From assembly GCA_904419955.1 (NCBI GenBank), contig CAJFTO010000008.1:23325-87324 (forward strand): a DNA stretch of 64,000 bases, written 5' to 3'. Shown here in pieces: positions 25,672-35,902 of this stretch (within the stretch, counting starts at the first letter, position 1; every line of letters begins with the position of its first letter). Below the pieces are notes generated by a model. The model searched no databases, was not told where the DNA came from, and was given only the letters and a program-made list of their open reading frames with translations. The position numbers were made by a program, and so were the translations under genes. This DNA comes from Candidatus Roslinia caecavium (GTDB lineage Bacteria; Bacillota; Clostridia; Monoglobales; Monoglobaceae).

Positions 25672-26424
25672 ATGAAATTTGCAAGAGTCGTATACGGCGG
25701 CGAGGAGTATTACGCCGAGGTGAGAGGCGATAAGGCGATTCTGATCGAGGGCGATATTTTCGATTATTTCTCGCTTAGCAGCGTGGAGGTCGATTTAAGT
25801 TCGGTCAAGCTGCTCGCCCCATGCGCGCCGAGTAAGATAGTGGCCGTAGGACTTAACTATGCGGATCACGCAAACGAGCTCGACCTCAAGCTTCCGGATT
25901 TTCCGGCGCTGTTTTATAAGCCTACGACGGCGGTGATCGCGGACGGCGAAGCTATCGTGTATCCGGCTTCTTCAAACCGGGTAGATTACGAAGGCGAGCT
26001 GGCGATCGTTATCGGCAAGACCGCGAAAAACGTAAGCCGCTCCGAGGCTAAGGACTATATTTTCGGCTGCACGTGCTTAAACGACGTGACCGCGAGAGAC
26101 CTGCAGAAGATAGATTCTCAATGGACGAGGGCGAAAGGCTTCGACACGTTTTCTCCGATAGGTCCGGTCATAGAGACGGAGCTCGATCCGGATAATCTTG
26201 AGATCGAGACGAGACTTAACGGCGAGGTCAAGCAACATTCCAATACGAAACATTTTATATTCGACACTTCCTTTTTGGTGTCGGCTATTTCGGAGATAAT
26301 GACGCTTAACCCGGGGGATATAATAACCACGGGCACGCCGGACGGGATCGGCCCGATGCAGGTCGGCGATACTGTCGAGGTAGAGATAGAGGGGATAGGC
26401 GTTTTAAGAAATATTGTTAAATAG
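25672..26424 (+). CDS. Fumarylacetoacetate hydrolase family protein
   Basis: Metal-dependent FAH-fold enzyme. The metal ligands lie in [12 protein letters not shown] and [11 protein letters not shown], and [16 protein letters not shown] is the conserved entry of the fold. Members hydrolyse, decarboxylate or tautomerise acyl-pyruvates and oxaloacetate. The substrate cannot be told here; a house-cleaning acylpyruvase or oxaloacetate decarboxylase role is common for short members like this (251 residues). The ATG at 25672 follows GGGAG; the in-frame TTG at 25657 overlaps this site. It has its own promoter. Confidence 0.85.
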   Translation: MKFARVVYGGEEYYAEVRGDKAILIEGDIFDYFSLSSVEVDLSSVKLLAPCAPSKIVAVGLNYADHANELDLKLPDFPALFYKPTTAVIADGEAIVYPASSNRVDYEGELAIVIGKTAKNVSRSEAKDYIFGCTCLNDVTARDLQKIDSQWTRAKGFDTFSPIGPVIETELDPDNLEIETRLNGEVKQHSNTKHFIFDTSFLVSAISEIMTLNPGDIITTGTPDGIGPMQVGDTVEVEIEGIGVLRNIVK

Positions 26425-26573
26425 TTTCGCGGCGCTTTGGCTCAAACTAAGGCGCGCGCCCGATCGATAATAGATAAGCGCGCCCACGCTCGCTCACGGC
26501 GGGGGAGCTTACAGACGATTTGTTAGACGTATAAACGACATACTTGTGAGCGGAAAGGCAATGGAAGACAGAA

Positions 26574-27827
26574 ATGATAAATAAACCGAGAGGCACAGAG
26601 GATATTTTGCCGGAGGACTGCGAACTTTGGCAAGTGATCGAGGATACGGCGCGCAGTATCTGCAAAACCTACGGATACAGCGAGATAAGGACGCCGGTGT
26701 TCGAAGATACCGCGCTCTTTAACAGAGGCGTGGGCGACACCACCGACGTGGTCCAAAAGGAGATGTACACATTCGAGGACAAGGGCGGAAGAAGCATAAC
26801 GCTCAGACCCGAGGGAACGGCTTCGGTGGTTAGGAGCTACCTCGAAAATTCGCTCTACGCCAACCCTCAGCCGACTAAGCTTTTCTATTTGATATCATGC
26901 TACAGATATGAAAAACCGCAGTCGGGCAGACTAAGAGAGTTCCATCAGTTCGGGACGGAGTGTTTCGGCGGTACGTCCACGGCTACGGACGCGGAAGTTA
27001 TCACGCTCGCGCTGAAATTTTTCGACACCTTGGGAGTGACCGGCTTAAAACTCAATATAAACAGTATCGGCTGCCCCAAATGCCGCGCGGAGTATAACCA
27101 AAAGCTGCGCGAGTATTTCGAGCGTTACAGGGATTCGCTCTGCGACACCTGTTTGGAGAGGCTCGATAAGAATCCGATGAGGATACTCGACTGCAAGTCT
27201 CCGGAATGCGGGAAGATCGCGAAAGGCGCGCCGGTCATGCTCGACTATCTGTGCGACGAGTGCAGAACTGAGTTCGACGCGTTGAAGAGATATTTGGACG
27301 AAGTTGGGATAGAATATAATATCGATCCCGGTATCGTCCGCGGTCTGGACTATTACACGAGAACGGTGTTCGAGATAACCTCGGACGCTCTCGGCGCTCA
27401 GTCTACGGTCTGCGGCGGCGGCAGGTACAACGGTCTCGTCGAGGAGCTCGGCGGAAAACCGACCGACGGAATTGGTTTTGCGCTCGGTATAGAACGTCTT
27501 ATTCTTATAATAAAGAAGCAGGGGCTTAATACGTCAGTGAAAGAAGGACCGGCGCTGTTCGTGGCGGCGCTTGGCGACGCGGCCGATATAGAGGCTCAGA
27601 AAATAGTATACGGACTTAGAAACCGCGACGTCTGGGCGGAGCGCGACTTATGCCAAAGAAGCGTCAAAGCGCAGATGAAATACGCGAATAAACTCGGCTC
27701 CAAATTCAGCATTGTGTTGGGAGACGACGAAGTCGAAAAGGGAACGGCTAAGCTCAAGAACATGGAGACGGGCGAGACGACCGAGGTGGCCTTAGACGTC
27801 GAGGAGATATATTACGCGATAGTTTGA
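26574..27827 (+). CDS. hisS: Histidyl-tRNA synthetase
   Basis: Class II synthetase that charges tRNA-His. Motif 1 region (KPRGTEDILPED), motif 2 (YRYEKPQSGRLREFHQFG), the histidine-A motifs (VRGLDYYTRTVFE) and motif 3 (GFALGIERL) are present, then the anticodon-binding domain. At 417 residues it has the standard length. A GGAAG lies upstream of the ATG. aspS and tyrS follow on the same strand. No T-box leader was seen in the ~150-base gap before it. Confidence 0.96.
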   Translation: MINKPRGTEDILPEDCELWQVIEDTARSICKTYGYSEIRTPVFEDTALFNRGVGDTTDVVQKEMYTFEDKGGRSITLRPEGTASVVRSYLENSLYANPQPTKLFYLISCYRYEKPQSGRLREFHQFGTECFGGTSTATDAEVITLALKFFDTLGVTGLKLNINSIGCPKCRAEYNQKLREYFERYRDSLCDTCLERLDKNPMRILDCKSPECGKIAKGAPVMLDYLCDECRTEFDALKRYLDEVGIEYNIDPGIVRGLDYYTRTVFEITSDALGAQSTVCGGGRYNGLVEELGGKPTDGIGFALGIERLILIIKKQGLNTSVKEGPALFVAALGDAADIEAQKIVYGLRNRDVWAERDLCQRSVKAQMKYANKLGSKFSIVLGDDEVEKGTAKLKNMETGETTEVALDVEEIYYAIV

Positions 27828-27955
27828 TAAGATATTATATATTTTGCGCGGGTTTCAGGAGCGTTTGAATAACAAGAGTTACGGGCTTTTGGAGTAAGGA
27901 TCGTTCTCGCGCTGTACGGTCGTATGGAATTAAATTAACATAAAGGGGAATCAAC

Positions 27956-29767
27956 ATGAATTTTGAAAATATGCAGGGATTGAAACGCACCGATATGTGC
28001 GGGACCCTGACGGCAAAGGACGCCGGAAAGGAAGTCGTTCTGACGGGCTGGGTTGCGAGAAACCGCAAGCTCGGCGGAGTTAATTTCGTTACGCTCAGAG
28101 ACAGGACGGGTATCGTTCAGCTCGCGTTTAACGACGACACGGACAGGAACGTCTTTGAAAAGTCCGAGAGACTTAAAAGCGAATATGTAGTCGCGGTCAA
28201 AGGCAAGGTACTGCTAAGAGACGAGCAGAATATTAACAAGGATATGCCGACCGGAGAAATCGAGGTGTTCGTTACAGAGCTTAGAATACTCAACTCCTCC
28301 GAGACCCCGCCGTTTTATATCGAGGAAGACAGCGACACAAACGACGCGCTGCGCCTTAAATACAGGTATTTGGACTTAAGACGTCCGGATATGCAGAGGA
28401 ATATGATACTGCGCCACAAGGTCGCAAAGACCGCGCGCGACTATTTTGACAAGAGGGGCTTTCTTGAGATAGAAACGCCGATGCTGGTAAAGAGCACGCC
28501 GGAGGGCGCGCGCGATTATCTGGTGCCGAGCAGGGTGCATCCCGGCAGTTTCTACGCGCTCCCGCAGTCGCCGCAGCAGTATAAGCAGATGCTGATGCTC
28601 GCGGGCTACGACAGGTATTTTCAGGTCGTAAGATGTTTCAGAGACGAGGATCTGCGCGCCGACAGACAGCCGGAATTTACACAGCTCGACATGGAGCTCT
28701 CCTTTGTAGATATCGACGATATCATAGAGGTGAACGAGGGCTTTTTGAAGACCGTCTTTAAAGAATGTCTTGATATGGATATCGAGACCCCGTTTATAAG
28801 ACTGCCTTACAGCGAGGCGATGGACAGGTTCGGCTCCGATAAGCCGGATACAAGATTCGGTATGGAGTTTATCGATATATCCGACGAAGTGAAAGGCTGC
28901 GGATTTAAAGTATTCTCGGGCGCGATAGAAAACGGCGGCAGCGTTCGTTGTATAAACGCGGAGGGACTCGGTCCTCAGATGAAACGTAAAGTTTTGGATT
29001 CGCTCGGCGAATATGTTAAGACCTACCGCGCGAAGGGCATGGCGTGGATCGTCGTCGAGGAAGACGGCGGTCTGCGTTCTCAGATAGCCAAGTTCTTAAG
29101 CGAGGACGAGATCGGCGCTATCCTCAAAAAGACCGGCGCGAAGCCGGGCGACGCGCTGCTCATCATTGCGGATAAGGACGAGATAGTCTACGACGCGCTT
29201 GGAAATCTGAGGCTTGAAGTGGCGAGACGTTTCGACCTGATCGACAAGAGCAAGTTTAACTTTTTGTGGGTGACCGACTTCCCGCTGTTTGAATACTCCG
29301 AGGAGGAGGACAGATACGTCGCAAAGCACCATCCGTTTACGCATCCGGTGGACGAGGATATACCGATGCTTAAGACCGAGCCGCAGAAAGTCAGGGCTAA
29401 GGCTTATGACATAATCCTAAACGGCAACGAGATAGGCGGAGGAAGTCTTAGGATATATAACTCCGATCTTCAGGAGACCATGTTCGAGGCGCTCGGTTTT
29501 ACCAAGGAAGAGGCGTGGGAGAGATTCGGATATCTTCTCGAGGCGTTCAAGTACGGAACGCCGCCGCACGGCGGACTCGCCTACGGATTGGACAGGCTCG
29601 TGATGATCATGGCGGGCTGCGATTCGATCAGGGATATAATCGCGTTCCCGAAAGTGCAGAACGCTTCGGAGCCTATGACCGAGACCCCGTGCAGAGTGGA
29701 TAAGAAACAGCTCGACGAGCTGGGCATAGAGCTTATAGAGAACGCCGAAGATTTGGATAATGATTAA
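27956..29767 (+). CDS. aspS: Aspartyl-tRNA synthetase
   Basis: Class IIb synthetase, bacterial type: N-terminal OB anticodon domain (residues ~15-110), catalytic core with motif 2 (FRDEDLRADRQPEFTQLD), the inserted GAD domain (about 290-420), and motif 3 (GGLAYGLDRLVMIMAG). At 603 residues it is typical. Whether it charges only tRNA-Asp or also tRNA-Asn cannot be decided by eye. AAAGGGG precedes the ATG. Confidence 0.96.
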   Translation: MNFENMQGLKRTDMCGTLTAKDAGKEVVLTGWVARNRKLGGVNFVTLRDRTGIVQLAFNDDTDRNVFEKSERLKSEYVVAVKGKVLLRDEQNINKDMPTGEIEVFVTELRILNSSETPPFYIEEDSDTNDALRLKYRYLDLRRPDMQRNMILRHKVAKTARDYFDKRGFLEIETPMLVKSTPEGARDYLVPSRVHPGSFYALPQSPQQYKQMLMLAGYDRYFQVVRCFRDEDLRADRQPEFTQLDMELSFVDIDDIIEVNEGFLKTVFKECLDMDIETPFIRLPYSEAMDRFGSDKPDTRFGMEFIDISDEVKGCGFKVFSGAIENGGSVRCINAEGLGPQMKRKVLDSLGEYVKTYRAKGMAWIVVEEDGGLRSQIAKFLSEDEIGAILKKTGAKPGDALLIIADKDEIVYDALGNLRLEVARRFDLIDKSKFNFLWVTDFPLFEYSEEEDRYVAKHHPFTHPVDEDIPMLKTEPQKVRAKAYDIILNGNEIGGGSLRIYNSDLQETMFEALGFTKEEAWERFGYLLEAFKYGTPPHGGLAYGLDRLVMIMAGCDSIRDIIAFPKVQNASEPMTETPCRVDKKQLDELGIELIENAEDLDND

Positions 29768-29793
29768 ATTTAAAATATACGGAGAGGTAAAAG

Positions 29794-31023
29794 ATGAGCA
29801 ATAACGTTTTTGATACACTTAAAGAGCGCGGACTCATAGCTCAGACCACGCATGAGGACGAGATAAGGGAGATCCTCGGCAAGGAAAAGGTTACGTTTTA
29901 CATTGGTTTCGACCCGACCGCCGACAGTCTGCATATCGGGCATTTTATGCAGCTTATAGTCATGAAGCATATGCAAAACGCCGGACACAGACCGATAATA
30001 CTCCTGGGCGGCGGAACGACGATGGTCGGAGATCCGACCGGCAAGACGGATATGCGCCCGATGATCACTCAGGAGGTCATACAGCATAACGCCGATAACT
30101 TCAAAAAGCAGATGTCCAAGATAATCGACTTCAGCGACGGCAAGGCGATAATGGTAAACAACGCGGACTGGCTGCTAAAGCTTAACTACGTGGATTTCCT
30201 GCGCGAGGTTGGAGTGCATTTTTCGGTCAACAGAATGTTGACTGCGGAGTGCTTTAAGACCAGGCTCGAAAAAGGGCTTTCGTTCCTTGAATTTAATTAC
30301 ATGCTTATGCAGGGTTACGACTTCTATAAGCTGTACAAGGATTACGGATGTATTATGGAATTCGGCGGAGACGACCAGTGGTCGAATATAATAGGCGGCA
30401 TAGAGCTTATCAGAAGAAAGGAAGGCAAGCAGGCCTACGGCATGACCTTTACCCTGCTCACCACGTCCGAGGGTAAGAAGATGGGTAAGACCGAGAAGGG
30501 CGCGCTGTGGCTCGATCCCGAGAAGGTAAGCCCGTACGAGTTCTACCAGTACTGGAGAAACGTGGACGATAAGGACGTAATAAGACTGCTTAAACTGGTC
30601 ACTTTCCTGCCGCTCGAACAGATCGCGGAGTATGAGAAGCTCGAGGGTCAGGAACTCAATAAGGTGAAATGCGTTTTGGCTTACGAGGTCACCAAGATGG
30701 TCCACGGCGAAGAAGAGGCTAAGAAGGCTAACGACGCGGCGACCGCGATATTCAGCGGCGGCGGAAATACCGACAACATGCCGAGCGCGGAGATCCCGGC
30801 GGCTAAGATAGACGAGGGCGTAAACATACTCGATCTCATGGTCGAGGTAGGTCTTGTTCCGTCCAAGGGCGAGGGCAGACGTCTTATCCAGCAAAATGGC
30901 CTTTCGGTAAACGGCGAAAAGGCGACTTCTGTCGATATGGTAATAGATAACGACTTTTTCGGCGAAGGACATATGGTTCTGAAAAAGGGTAAGAAGACTT
31001 TCTTAAAGGTCGTAAAGGCTTAA
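29794..31023 (+). CDS. tyrS: Tyrosyl-tRNA synthetase
   Basis: Class I synthetase charging tRNA-Tyr. The HIGH motif appears as SLHIGHF, the KMSKS-type loop as KKMGKTEKG, and the C-terminal S4-like domain covers the last ~65 residues ([20 protein letters not shown]). At 409 residues it has normal length. GGAGAGG precedes the ATG. A terminator follows at once, ending the hisS-aspS-tyrS group. Confidence 0.96.
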   Translation: MSNNVFDTLKERGLIAQTTHEDEIREILGKEKVTFYIGFDPTADSLHIGHFMQLIVMKHMQNAGHRPIILLGGGTTMVGDPTGKTDMRPMITQEVIQHNADNFKKQMSKIIDFSDGKAIMVNNADWLLKLNYVDFLREVGVHFSVNRMLTAECFKTRLEKGLSFLEFNYMLMQGYDFYKLYKDYGCIMEFGGDDQWSNIIGGIELIRRKEGKQAYGMTFTLLTTSEGKKMGKTEKGALWLDPEKVSPYEFYQYWRNVDDKDVIRLLKLVTFLPLEQIAEYEKLEGQELNKVKCVLAYEVTKMVHGEEEAKKANDAATAIFSGGGNTDNMPSAEIPAAKIDEGVNILDLMVEVGLVPSKGEGRRLIQQNGLSVNGEKATSVDMVIDNDFFGEGHMVLKKGKKTFLKVVKA

Positions 31024-31070
31024 ATAGATATTTATTGGGTTCGCTTTGCGCGAGCCCTTTATCTATTTTG
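31023..31070 (+). terminator. Intrinsic terminator after tyrS
   Basis: Inner stem GGGTTCGC with GCGAGCCC (one G-U) and an outer AATAGATA/TATCTATT helix, with TTTT at the 3' side. It overlaps the tyrS stop region. Confidence 0.65.
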
Positions 31071-31373
31071 AAGGGATCTATATTGTTATTAAAGAGATTA
31101 CGGCGCAGAGCTATTTGGAAAGAGGGATATAAAATATTGCGGTTTGATTGTCGTCGTGAAAAATCGTAAGTATATCCATTGGGATTTTAATGAAATTATT
31201 ATTATAATAAGGTTAAAACGATATAAATACGTTGATGATTTCAGCATATTAGACAATTTATGTTTGATATACTTGAAATAGATAGAGTTATATGATAAAA
31301 TATTTTTATCTATATATTTTGAGTATAGAGAATAACTTTAATCTTATAATTCAAAAAGGGGGAAACACCTAAT
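31071..31373. other. AT-rich intergenic region before the CNNM-like gene
   Basis: No gene is supported. The sequence is AT-rich, contains a promoter candidate at 31273-31301 and ends in a strong GGGGG ribosome-binding region. No recognised riboswitch was found; an M-box-like Mg2+ sensor would be plausible for this gene family but was not recognised. Confidence 0.5.
31273..31301 (+). promoter_or_regulatory. Promoter candidate for the CNNM/CorC-like gene
   Basis: TTGAAA (31273-31278) and TAAAAT (31296-31301), 17-bp spacer. Confidence 0.55.
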
Positions 31374-32645
31374 ATGGACGGTGGCGTCTGGTTGGCAGTT
31401 TGGCTGATTGTCTTGATTTCATTCTCGGCTTTTTTCTCATCTACGGAGACGGCCTTTTCTGCCTTTAATCGGATACGAGTTAAGAATTTAGCAAGCGAAG
31501 GCGACAAGCGGGCGAGTATAGCCCTTAAGCTGTCGGAGAATTACGACAGGCTTCTATCTTCGCTGCTGATAGGAAATAATATAGTTAATATCGCGGCGTC
31601 GTCGATCGCGACCGTGTTTTTTGTACAAATTTTTGGCAATAACATGGGACCTACGATCTCCACGGTCGTTATGACGATATTAATATTGATCTTCGGGGAG
31701 ATCTCGCCGAAGAGTATAGCTAAGGAATCGCCCGAAAAGGTGGCTCTTAATTTTGCGAAGCCAATGTCGGTCATATGCGTTATCTTTACGCCTCTGAACT
31801 TCTTGTTTTCACAGTGGAAAAAACTGCTCAATATGGTGTTCAAGTCGACCGAGGATAAGGGCATAACCGAGCAAGAGCTTTTGACCATAGTGGACGAGGC
31901 GCAAAACGAGGGCGGTTTCGACAGCCACGAGGGCGATCTTATAAAGAGCGCTATAGAGTTCAAGGATCTTGACGCGGAGGATATATTGACGCCGAGAATA
32001 GACGTGACGGCGTTCGATCTCGCTCAGAGCAAGGACGAGTTGATAAACCTTTTCATAGAAAGCGGATATTCGAGACTGCCGGTTTATCGCGACAGCGTCG
32101 ATAATATAGTTGGCGTAGTTCATCAGAAGGATCTTTTCGCGGCGATTTACGACGAAAGAAAATCGGTCGAGGATATAATTAAGCCGGTTATCTTTATATC
32201 CCCGTCTATGAAAATATCTAAGCTCATAAAACGGTTACAGGGCACGAAGACGCATTTTGCGGTCGTTACGGACGAGTACGGCGGCACCGTCGGTATAGTT
32301 ACGCTCGAGGACATACTTGAGGAACTTGTCGGCGAGATCTGGGACGAACACGACGAGGTCGTTGAAGAATTTAAACAGATCTCCGATAACGTATACGAGA
32401 TATTGGGAAGCGCAAACGCGGACGTACTTAGCGACGAGCTTGGTATAAAACTTGAAGACGACGACGATTACAATACGATTTCGGGCTGGGTGATGGATCG
32501 CCTTGAAAAGCTGCCGGTAGCCGGCGATAGCTTCAGCTATGAAAACTGCGACGTTGTCGTTACCGAAATGGACGGCAGGCGGGTTTCTAAAATACGGATA
32601 ACAGTTAACGAGCCGGAGCCGGTCGAGGAGGATAAGCAGGATTAG
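31374..32645 (+). CDS. CNNM/CorC (HlyC) family membrane protein with CBS pair
   Basis: Integral membrane protein of the CNNM/CorC family, whose members export Mg2+ or affect divalent-cation balance. The N-terminal DUF21 domain (residues ~1-180) has several membrane helices, with ISFSAFFSSTETAFSAFNR and IFGEISPKSIAKE as signatures. A CBS domain pair (about 190-320; LTPRIDVTAFD, DEYGGTVGIVTLEDILEELVGEI) binds nucleotides, and a CorC/HlyC C-terminal domain follows. The older name 'hemolysin' is not supported by mechanism. GGGGG precedes the ATG; a terminator follows. Confidence 0.9.
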   Translation: MDGGVWLAVWLIVLISFSAFFSSTETAFSAFNRIRVKNLASEGDKRASIALKLSENYDRLLSSLLIGNNIVNIAASSIATVFFVQIFGNNMGPTISTVVMTILILIFGEISPKSIAKESPEKVALNFAKPMSVICVIFTPLNFLFSQWKKLLNMVFKSTEDKGITEQELLTIVDEAQNEGGFDSHEGDLIKSAIEFKDLDAEDILTPRIDVTAFDLAQSKDELINLFIESGYSRLPVYRDSVDNIVGVVHQKDLFAAIYDERKSVEDIIKPVIFISPSMKISKLIKRLQGTKTHFAVVTDEYGGTVGIVTLEDILEELVGEIWDEHDEVVEEFKQISDNVYEILGSANADVLSDELGIKLEDDDDYNTISGWVMDRLEKLPVAGDSFSYENCDVVVTEMDGRRVSKIRITVNEPEPVEEDKQD

Positions 32646-32657
32646 TTTTACATAGAG

Positions 32658-32689
32658 CCGGTATTGCCCAAAGAGCAATATCGGTTTTG
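32658..32689 (+). terminator. Intrinsic terminator after the CNNM-like gene
   Basis: CCGGTATTGC (32658-32667) pairs with GCAATATCGG (32675-32684), one G-U pair, followed by TTTTG. Confidence 0.8.
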
Positions 32690-32707
32690 TTATTGTTACA
32701 CAAAAGC

Positions 32708-32735
32708 TTGACTTTGAGGTTTTTTTGGGTATAAT
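32708..32735 (+). promoter_or_regulatory. Promoter candidate for the GTPase-NYN gene
   Basis: TTGACT (32708-32713) and TATAAT (32730-32735) with a 16-bp spacer. The leader of about 180 nt shows no recognised regulatory element. Confidence 0.65.
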
Positions 32736-32923
32736 AGAGACGCAAAATGTCGGTTCGCAGAGAGATAATATCCGGCTTTGACTGGATAAAAAGAACCGAC
32801 GGAGAACGAATGGAATAATAATACCGCATTGCGTTAAAGATCGGCGGGATATGATATTAATATATCGAAAAACGATAGGATATAACGATAATGCGCTAAA
32901 GATTGGAAGATAAGAAGGATAAT

Positions 32924-35569
32924 ATGAAGAGATTGGCGATTGGGATATTAGCCCATGTTGATTCAGGAAAGACAACACTCTCCGAGGGGCTGCTTTATTC
33001 GGCGGGGGAGATAAGGAAGATCGGGCGCGTCGATCACGGCGACGCTTTTTTGGATACGCACGAGATAGAGAGAGACCGCGGGATCACGATATTCTCCAAG
33101 CAGGCTATACTCAGATTCAACGAGTCTGAGTTTACTCTGCTCGATACGCCGGGACACGTTGATTTTTCGACCGAGATGGAGCGCACGCTGAACGCGATCG
33201 ACTACGCGATACTCGTCGTAAGCGGTTCGGACGGCGTTCAAAGTCACACCGAGACGTTGTGGAAGCTGCTCAAGAGATACGGCGTTCCGGTATTTTTGTT
33301 TGTGAATAAGATGGATCTTGCCGGCGCGGAGCGCGGTCGTCTTCTTGACGAGCTTAAGAATAGGCTGGATAAAAGATGCGTGGACTTCAGCGCCGGCGCG
33401 GATACCGGCGAATTTATGGAGAACGTCGCAGTCTGCGACGATTCGATGATGGAGGAGTTCTTCGATACCGGAAAGGTCGGAGACGAGGCGATAAGAAAGG
33501 CGATCTCTGAGAGAAAGTTATTTCCGTGCTATTTCGGTTCCGCGCTGAAAAACGACGGAGTGAAGGAATTTCTCGAAGGGATAGACAGATATACCGCTCC
33601 GGCGGTATTTTACGAAGAGTTTGCCGCTAAGGTATTTAAGATCAGCGAGGACGAGCAGGGGAATAGGCTCACGCACTTAAAAATAACCGGCGGCGTTTTA
33701 AACGTCAAAGAAACGCTTACCGGTTCGGGCGCCGATAACGAAGAATGGGAAGAGAAGGTAAACCAGATAAGGGTCTATTCGGGAGCTAAATATAAAACTA
33801 TCGAACAGGCGCCCGCCGGAACGGTCTGCGCCGTTACCGGACTTACCAAGACGTTTCCGGGCGAGGGACTCGGAGCCGAGAGCGACTGCGAAAGCCCCGC
33901 GCTCGAGCCGGTTCTGACCTATAGCGTAGAACTGCCGGACGGGTGCGACGCGCATACCGCGTTAATAAATCTTAAGAAGCTCGAGTCGGAGGATCCGCAG
34001 CTCCACGTTATGTGGAACGAACAGCTCCAGGAAATACATCTTCAGCTGATGGGCGAGGTCCAGCTCGAGGTGCTGAAGCGGATAATTCTCGAGCGGTTCG
34101 GTATGGACGTTAAGTTCGGCAGAGGGAATATCGCCTATAAGGAGACTATAGCGAATACGGTCGAGGGGGTGGGTCACTACGAGCCGCTTCGGCATTACGC
34201 GGAGGTGCATCTTATAATAAAGCCGGGAAAGCGCGGGAGCGGGATACATTCCTCGACCGCGTGCAGCGAGGACGAATTGAGCCGAAACTGGCAGAGGCTT
34301 ATCCTCACTCATTTGGAGGAGAAGACGCACGTCGGCGTACTGACCGGTTCGCCGCTGACCGACGTCAAGATAATACTCGCCTCGGGGCGCGCTCATCAGA
34401 AGCATACCGAGGGCGGAGATTTTCGCCAGGCCACATACAGGGCGGTAAGGCAGGGACTCAGATCGGCCGAAAGCGTCCTGCTTGAACCGTGGTATGAATT
34501 CAGGCTCGAAGTTCCTTCCGAAACCGTCGGCAGGGCGATGAACGACATACAACAGATGTGCGGCTCGTTTTCCGCGCCGGAGCAAAACGGCGAGACGACC
34601 GTTATAAGAGGAACGGCGCCGGTCGCGACCATGCGCGACTATCACAGCGAGGTGATAGGCTACACCAGGGGAAAGGGTCGGCTGAGCTGTACTCTAAAGG
34701 GCTACGATAAATGTCATAACCCGGACGAGGTGATCGAGGAGATCGGATACAGCGCGGACAACGATCTGGATAACCCCGCCGATTCGGTGTTCTGTTCTCA
34801 CGGCGCCGGGTTTGCAGTCAAGTGGGACAAGGTTCCGGAATATATGCATCTTGAGAGCGTTTTAAAGGAGGAGCCCGACGAGCCCGCAGCGCGGAGCGTT
34901 ACCAGACAGAGGATATCCGAGTATATAGACAGAGTGGCGGAGGACAAAGAACTGATAAAGATTTTCGAGCGAACCTACGGACCGATCCAAAGACGTACCG
35001 AATCCGCGATGTATACGCCGAGGACGTATACGAAGAATACAAGCAAGCCGTATAAACCGAAGCCCGCGCCGCAGGGACCCGAGTATCTTTTGGTAGACGG
35101 TTACAACATAATTTTCGCATGGGACGAACTTAAAGCGCTCGCCGAGGAGAGTTTAGAGATGGCGAGAGAGGAGCTTATCGAGATACTCTGCAATTACCAA
35201 GGAGTAAGACAGTGCGAGGTGATACTGGTCTTCGACGCGTATAAGGTAAAAAACAATCCCGGCGAGGTCGAAAAGGTGAATAACATAAACGTGGTCTACA
35301 CAAAAGAAGCGGAGACCGCGGACATGTATATAGAAAAAGTGACGCATAAACTGAGCAAAAAACACCGGGTCAGGGTCGCGACTTCGGACGGCCTCGAGCA
35401 GCTTATAATACTCGGAAACGGAGCGTTCAGACTGTCGGCCGACGGGTTTAAGAAAGAGGTCGAGCAGGTCGAAAGCGCGGTGCGCGACTTTTTGAAGACG
35501 CGGAACGAGACCGAATCGGTCCAAAAGATCGGCGATATGGTCGACGCGCCCGATATATTCGGCGACTGA
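32924..35569 (+). CDS. TetM/EF-G-like translational GTPase fused to a YacP/Rae1-type NYN ribonuclease domain
   Basis: Residues 1 to about 660 form an EF-G/TetM-like GTPase: P-loop AHVDSGKTT, G3 DTPGHVDF, G4 NKMD, then domains II-V with HYEPLRHYAEVHLIIKPG. A proline- and lysine-rich linker follows. Residues ~720-850 are a NYN/PIN-like domain beginning EYLLVDGYNIIFAWDELK and continuing with VILVFDAYKVK and RVATSDGLEQLI, as in YacP/Rae1, a nuclease that cuts mRNA in the ribosomal A site. The GTPase should bind the ribosome at the factor site. Both parts thus point to the A site, suggesting mRNA cleavage or rescue linked to GTP hydrolysis; this is inference. TetM-like members are often labelled tetracycline resistance, which is unproven here. 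The ATG at 32924 follows AGAAGGA; an upstream TTG is less likely. Confidence 0.88.
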   Translation: MKRLAIGILAHVDSGKTTLSEGLLYSAGEIRKIGRVDHGDAFLDTHEIERDRGITIFSKQAILRFNESEFTLLDTPGHVDFSTEMERTLNAIDYAILVVSGSDGVQSHTETLWKLLKRYGVPVFLFVNKMDLAGAERGRLLDELKNRLDKRCVDFSAGADTGEFMENVAVCDDSMMEEFFDTGKVGDEAIRKAISERKLFPCYFGSALKNDGVKEFLEGIDRYTAPAVFYEEFAAKVFKISEDEQGNRLTHLKITGGVLNVKETLTGSGADNEEWEEKVNQIRVYSGAKYKTIEQAPAGTVCAVTGLTKTFPGEGLGAESDCESPALEPVLTYSVELPDGCDAHTALINLKKLESEDPQLHVMWNEQLQEIHLQLMGEVQLEVLKRIILERFGMDVKFGRGNIAYKETIANTVEGVGHYEPLRHYAEVHLIIKPGKRGSGIHSSTACSEDELSRNWQRLILTHLEEKTHVGVLTGSPLTDVKIILASGRAHQKHTEGGDFRQATYRAVRQGLRSAESVLLEPWYEFRLEVPSETVGRAMNDIQQMCGSFSAPEQNGETTVIRGTAPVATMRDYHSEVIGYTRGKGRLSCTLKGYDKCHNPDEVIEEIGYSADNDLDNPADSVFCSHGAGFAVKWDKVPEYMHLESVLKEEPDEPAARSVTRQRISEYIDRVAEDKELIKIFERTYGPIQRRTESAMYTPRTYTKNTSKPYKPKPAPQGPEYLLVDGYNIIFAWDELKALAEESLEMAREELIEILCNYQGVRQCEVILVFDAYKVKNNPGEVEKVNNINVVYTKEAETADMYIEKVTHKLSKKHRVRVATSDGLEQLIILGNGAFRLSADGFKKEVEQVESAVRDFLKTRNETESVQKIGDMVDAPDIFGD

Positions 35570-35902
35570 CGCCGCGCGGCGCGAAAGAGGGCGGCGGATA
35601 AACGTAAGATAAAGTTTCGGTTATATCCGTTAGATATGAGCGGCGGCGTTTGGCTTAAAAGTACGCGATATATCGAGGCGGGTATGGAAAAATATGTTTT
35701 AAGGACATTTTTATACAGCGATTTAATAAAAATATAATTTGTATATATTTTACTTGCAATACCGCGCCAAAAGAGTTATAATAAACATTAAAGCCGTAAT
35801 TTGGGATAGCTTTCCATTTTGCGGCGCTCGAGACGTTAGAGTATATTTGACAAATAAAAAATCTGACAATACCGCGGTATGCGCGGTGTGTGGAGGTATA
35901 AA
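35570..35902. other. Intergenic region before secA
   Basis: No gene is supported. The first half is GC-rich and unstructured to the eye; the second half is AT-rich and carries a good promoter. No terminator was seen directly after the GTPase-NYN gene. Confidence 0.5.
35754..35782 (+). promoter_or_regulatory. Promoter candidate for secA
   Basis: TTGCAA (35754-35759) and TATAAT (35777-35782), 17-bp spacer, giving a leader of about 115 nt. Confidence 0.65.

Noticed and set aside
32924..34900. A tetracycline resistance gene
   Set aside because: The GTPase part is TetM-like, but the fused nuclease domain and core-genome setting make a resistance claim unsupported.
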